The position numbers and the translations under genes are program-made. From positions 310,001-374,000 of the forward strand of contig JAIBBC010000002.1 of NCBI GenBank assembly GCA_019694875.1: a DNA stretch of 64,000 nt. Direction: 5' to 3'. The notes beneath the pieces were generated by a model. That model had not been told where the DNA came from, searched no databases, and worked only from the letters and a program-made list of their open reading frames with translations. Below, one piece after another: positions 62,601 to 64,000 of the stretch (within the stretch, counting starts at the first letter, position 1; each line of letters opens with the position of its first letter). The stretch comes from Cyclobacteriaceae bacterium (GTDB lineage Bacteria > Bacteroidota > Bacteroidia > Cytophagales > Cyclobacteriaceae).

Positions 62601-64000
62601 CCATTTGGATGAAGGAGTGCTGCTTAGCTGAACGTTTAATACCGTTACGGTCTGGCTCGCGGTTGAGGTGAGGGAAAATCCAAACACACCCTGGTTAGAT
62701 GCACCCGCGATTAACGGAGAAGCTGCCAAACCAGTGGAGAGATTTGCAATGGTGAGCGCAGGAGCAAAGCTATATGTGTTTCCTGTAGCAGTACCGGTTG
62801 CAATTCCTCCTCCTGTAGTGATGGTGACATTCCCTGCACCTAACGATGGGATTATATTGCCTGTTCCCGTTGTAACGGTTGACGCGACATCAATAACTAA
62901 GAAGTAGTTTGTACCGGAGGTAATTACTTCGCTTAATCCGGTAATGGCTACTTGCGTGGCAGAAGGTGTAAACGTAAGACCTCCAATGGGTGCTGAGTTG
63001 TCGCCAGCCGTAGCATAGCTGGCATCGGTGGAACGAATTAAACGATAGTTGGTCCACTTTGAAGCCGGTGTACTGCTGAGTTGAACGTTAACAACCGTAA
63101 CTGTTTGGCTGCCGCCCGATGTCAGGGAGAAACCAAAAACTCCTTGATTTGTTGTTCCCGCAATTAGCGGGTCAGAAGCTAAGCCGGTTGTTAGATTGGC
63201 GATTGTCAATAACGGTGCAAACGAATAGGCAGTTCCGGTAGCCGTTCCGGTAAACGTACCTGTGGTAGCAGTCGCATTTGCTGATCCTAACGAAGGCGTA
63301 ACGGCAGTTGTACTTCCATTTACGGCTGCATTAACATCGGCTACCAAAAAGAAATTTGTGCCCGAAGTTGTTATACTTTGCGATAAGCCGGTGATTTGAA
63401 TTTCGGTGGCCGTTGCATTAAAGGTTAATCCGCCAATCGCTGCCGAGTTGTCGCCTGTTGTTGCAAAGCTGTTATCGGTAGACGTAATCAATGCGAACGA
63501 TGACCATTTACCAATTGTCGTGCTACTGGTTTGAATATTAAGCGTTGATAAGTTTTGTGTGCCATCCGAGGTTAACGAGAAACCAAAAACCCCCTGACCT
63601 GTAGCACCAGCCTGTAGAGGAGATGCTGCGAGTCCGGTCGACAGGTTAGCAATAGTAGTTTGAGGAGGTGTTAATGTATAGGTTGATCCGGTGATCGTTG
63701 ACCCGGTTGTTGTACCGGTTGAAAGCACAACCCCGGTACTTGCAAGCGAAGGAGTTGTTGAGCCGGTTGCTGCAGGAGCGACATCCACAACAATAAAGAA
63801 ATACTCATCGTCAGCCGCTGCCGTAGCGCCATCAAAGTTTGTTAATGGAGCGCCTGTAAAGGAAATGTCGGTTGCTGATATTGTTCCCGAGGCGATCTGA
63901 GTTTCAGTACCCACACCGCTGAACGTTGCATCCGTTGATTCGTACAACCGGGCGTTAGTGAATTTACCGACCGGTGTCGGGGTCATTGCTACAGTTATGG
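56604..64000 (-). CDS. giant secreted T9SS protein with 150-residue repeats, 5'-truncated
   Basis: The reading frame is open past the right edge (the ATG at 63986 is merely internal), so about 2,464 residues are seen and the N-terminus is missing. Order: four clear and one diverged copy of a repeat of about 150 residues (61850-64000), a long beta-rich region with Ig/PKD-like segments, two PKD-type modules around 58160-58790, a section that resembles the Omp28 family with its LFENFTNTSPEANPTL and PTARVDGGFENG strings (about 57310-57600), and a type A T9SS sorting domain (56604-56860: HVFPNPANQLVNIELP). No enzyme motif is seen. Likely surface adhesin or matrix component. Confidence 0.85.
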   Translation of the reverse strand, partial: ITVAMTPTPVGKFTNARLYESTDATFSGVGTETQIASGTISATDISFTGAPLTNFDGATAAADDEYFFIVVDVAPAATGSTTPSLASTGVVLSTGTTTGSTITGSTYTLTPPQTTIANLSTGLAASPLQAGATGQGVFGFSLTSDGTQNLSTLNIQTSSTTIGKWSSFALITSTDNSFATTGDNSAAIGGLTFNATATEIQITGLSQSITTSGTNFFLVADVNAAVNGSTTAVTPSLGSANATATTGTFTGTATGTAYSFAPLLTIANLTTGLASDPLIAGTTNQGVFGFSLTSGGSQTVTVVNVQLSSTPASKWTNYRLIRSTDASYATAGDNSAPIGGLTFTPSATQVAITGLSEVITSGTNYFLVIDVASTVTTGTGNIIPSLGAGNVTITTGGGIATGTATGNTYSFAPALTIANLSTGLAASPLIAGASNQGVFGFSLTSTASQTVTVLNVQLSSTPSSKWSNYRLITSTDASYATAGDNSAPIGGLTFTPSATQVAITGLSQNITTAGTNYFLIVDIDPTVTGATTAVQPSLAPANVTITTGGGVATGTATGTNYSFGLATATFTEITAGTAPVISSNVLSAGSSTQVLTGFSVTSNGTQTITAIGFNYTGLGSQFTDEYLYRSTVAGSIGTQVQNDNSPDGNFSGLSETINGTTVYFYLVVDVANNVNNASASVTTAPTQANITVSAGNKNALTISRTFTFATSQNSNIILNGGTTDNIDYITKRTGNPLTNGNSATLATFRIQDGGGLSDLDNASTTLTALQIQLTNFGMVRRIALFDGSSIVAGTQQDVSSGTITFSGLTLSASDNNNKDFTVRATFQNTVTDNAIVDVTIQSATASSSGSGFAAGNAGGASSTSAASVDANKIEVTASALAFTGNPSNTGINSPFSLTIQAKDGQNNIDLDYSSQVALTATGGAGTLSVDNTPPPPVESLTPPLSAGVYTWTTLQLNQSGTYTLTASDDAYDDNFTDPTATVTITSSASIVSQPSALNLCYGGIFQTLGNIQITETDPAGFSNTGSFSIALPTGFVFDTGTNPTLTMSNSTTTFSNVGFTGNNIVQFDYSITAPTGLNTLTISGLKIRYPGSTAPSGGTQITRSGGTATIAGVVAGTQLGTVTAASGTPPVGLGFTVIKLNSGDVTVQPNETRFSQSSNAVKLVGSPAGGTFSGPGVTNVSGEWRFNPQSLSLSPPLYDIVYTYTDGSPQACQFTVTKQFEVYSTNITGLLASYCNNDATSPTLSAASYISTFYPTYTFVRFVYWNTPGGRNTNGTINIGALPGPVNLGNTIVPGNTFDPKLAEYQPVYSATGSVYGTIGIWIGFEITDGVSTFIIWQLIPVRPAPSVSINTSSIPSQFCADESAVTLTGNPPNSNDIGNDLFTPVSGPVGAVTYSASDPKVWSFNPSAHPAGGTSTITYTYRDPSTNCSATSAPITLTVNVRPPSVAPTVVAAPGIAPETCQGAPIGTFIINNPPLTSPDKYQWYSDANLTTLESTGNNFSPPSTLVNPNTVATTKFYVTQVINGCESNRLSTAANPALELSVIVKASPPAPTPNFNNSPDREFCLGATIDAAKLVVPGTGVQWYLPGNSTSFFAGTAPDTAALHIPHPTTQPTTYDFEVTQTVSLCESPRTLVRVKIKGLPILSVSSGASDPLKICTEGGHDGGSPTLITFSGSDENGPVNTGSWAVQSGTLPLGALIPGGGTALLTTPTLIPGNYILRFSHTNSALCTNFIDIPLTVLAKIKPILDPLDSCFENFVRLNNKSTIQTGPSSTALVTQADVLSTSWNFNDGNTLAAGNGPIVGVVNSGRTKGTYLSPEHNFANLGSKSVTYTMTTTYCAFSGTKQLTIHPKPKIDFSWRNPCFDSLTMASSTRFDATESPTPPPLFPSQYLWNFHTQNNLTHSGSPGGANPTVNYTTRVGSDSVELIVVTQNQCRDTVKQIVHVLPIYKSITPSTGYDQNFNASNNFWFTGGVKSSWQLGNTTAGADPSDGAAWATNLAGPYNDGENSWVMSGCFNFKDATKPVVSLDAWSDTPFGVDGTVMQYNDDGKIQSEGSWKVLGDVGSGINWYDATGISNSPGNQSANDYGWTGIYPGWKKAIYKLDNVIGDTIVFRIAFAGNNRKSGFAFDNVFIGERSRVVLFENFTNTSPEANPTLATTVHNTKYDSAGKVSNGEIVKVQYHTPFPGNDLLNEDNEQMNNARAAFYGITEAPTARVDGGFENGNLVSWFDDYNDDRVLTPSVVDIDATTTKVGRDVKINITLTNTATQWIPLEGINVFTVIVKKQIDRVGNEDLFGSSGNNRFVYVAKQMLPSAAGLPLSGSLAGGAMITIPELTWSNPNGDGIVVFVQKIDGETKTVYQSFFLGSPATPDLITGTEDPEYVKNIHVFPNPANQLVNIELPAAAAKPTPVVLIDAFGKTVYQSEFRMGEKTKAVSTETMADGVYMLQLTTPGGSKAVRKLMVKH
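61850..64000. repeat. tandem repeat of about 450 bases within the giant T9SS gene
   Basis: Unit boundaries lie near 63650, 63200, 62755 and 62305. The central copies align without gaps at an offset of 453 and 450 bases (151 and 150 codons), with the conserved block ANL(S/T)TGLA-DPLIAG...NQGVFGFSLTS and later DNSAPIGGLTF. The last unit is diverged. Protein identity between copies is clearly higher than DNA identity. Confidence 0.85.

Noticed and set aside
61850-64000. Direct repeats as a CRISPR array
   Set aside because: The repeats are about 450 bases, in frame, and coding; there are no short direct repeats with unique spacers.
1-64000. tRNA, rRNA, insertion sequence or prophage genes
   Set aside because: I looked at all intergenic stretches and at the protein set and saw none; all gaps are shorter than about 210 bases.

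Overview
The window is a chromosomal segment of a Bacteroidota bacterium, most likely a gliding-type Cytophagales; the genus cannot be fixed from sequence alone. The evidence is: two secreted giants ending in type IX secretion (T9SS) sorting domains, an alternative complex III operon (actABCDEF) fused to an aa3 oxidase operon, the long insert-bearing form of IspG, bacillithiol-type YfiT/BstA, a TIGR02757 protein, and promoter boxes of the Bacteroidota form TAnnTTTG. Coding density is high: no gene-free stretch exceeds about 210 bases, and I see no tRNA, rRNA, CRISPR array, insertion sequence or phage gene. Both window edges cut through genes.

Layout. 1-3957: a tripartite export operon (HlyD-type adaptor, MacB-type permease without its ATPase, TolC-type channel). 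3994-11356: mostly minus-strand housekeeping and envelope genes (beta-propeller lipoprotein, purB, serine hydrolase, CDF metal transporter, SMP-30-like lipoprotein), with a plus-strand ferredoxin/flavin reductase between them. 11389-23493: an acyltransferase-like protein, two metallopeptidases (M1, M3), a MarR-YceI pair with a strong palindrome upstream, TrmN6, a second serine hydrolase, TIGR02757, and a cyanophycinase-like protein.

23698-40657 is the respiratory core. One long plus-strand run encodes alternative complex III (quinol to cytochrome c), then the aa3 cytochrome oxidase subunits II, I, III, III-like and IV with heme A synthase and heme O synthase between them. After a strong terminator comes an accessory set (SCO-like protein, DUF420, a small CxxC protein, DUF983) and a 1,200-residue NtrY-like histidine kinase. 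ActA carries an extra cytochrome c domain at its N-terminus, and oxidase subunit II has no heme c, so electrons probably pass directly from the complex III haems to CuA.

44315-52880 holds an MlaFE-type lipid ABC transporter pair, an SDR, ispG, small and lipoprotein unknowns, an HMCES/YedK-like (SRAP) protein that lacks two catalytic residues, a YheT hydrolase, BstA and TerC. 53090-64000 is given over to two very large T9SS cargo proteins on the minus strand, the second running off the right edge. Both end in an identical 22-base terminator hairpin, and the second carries a ladder of about 150-residue repeats.

I found no self-evident new defence or mobile system. The observations most worth following are the catalytically altered SRAP protein, the hexahaem ActA fusion, the oxidase-linked accessory genes, the MarR/YceI palindrome, and the giant repeat protein.
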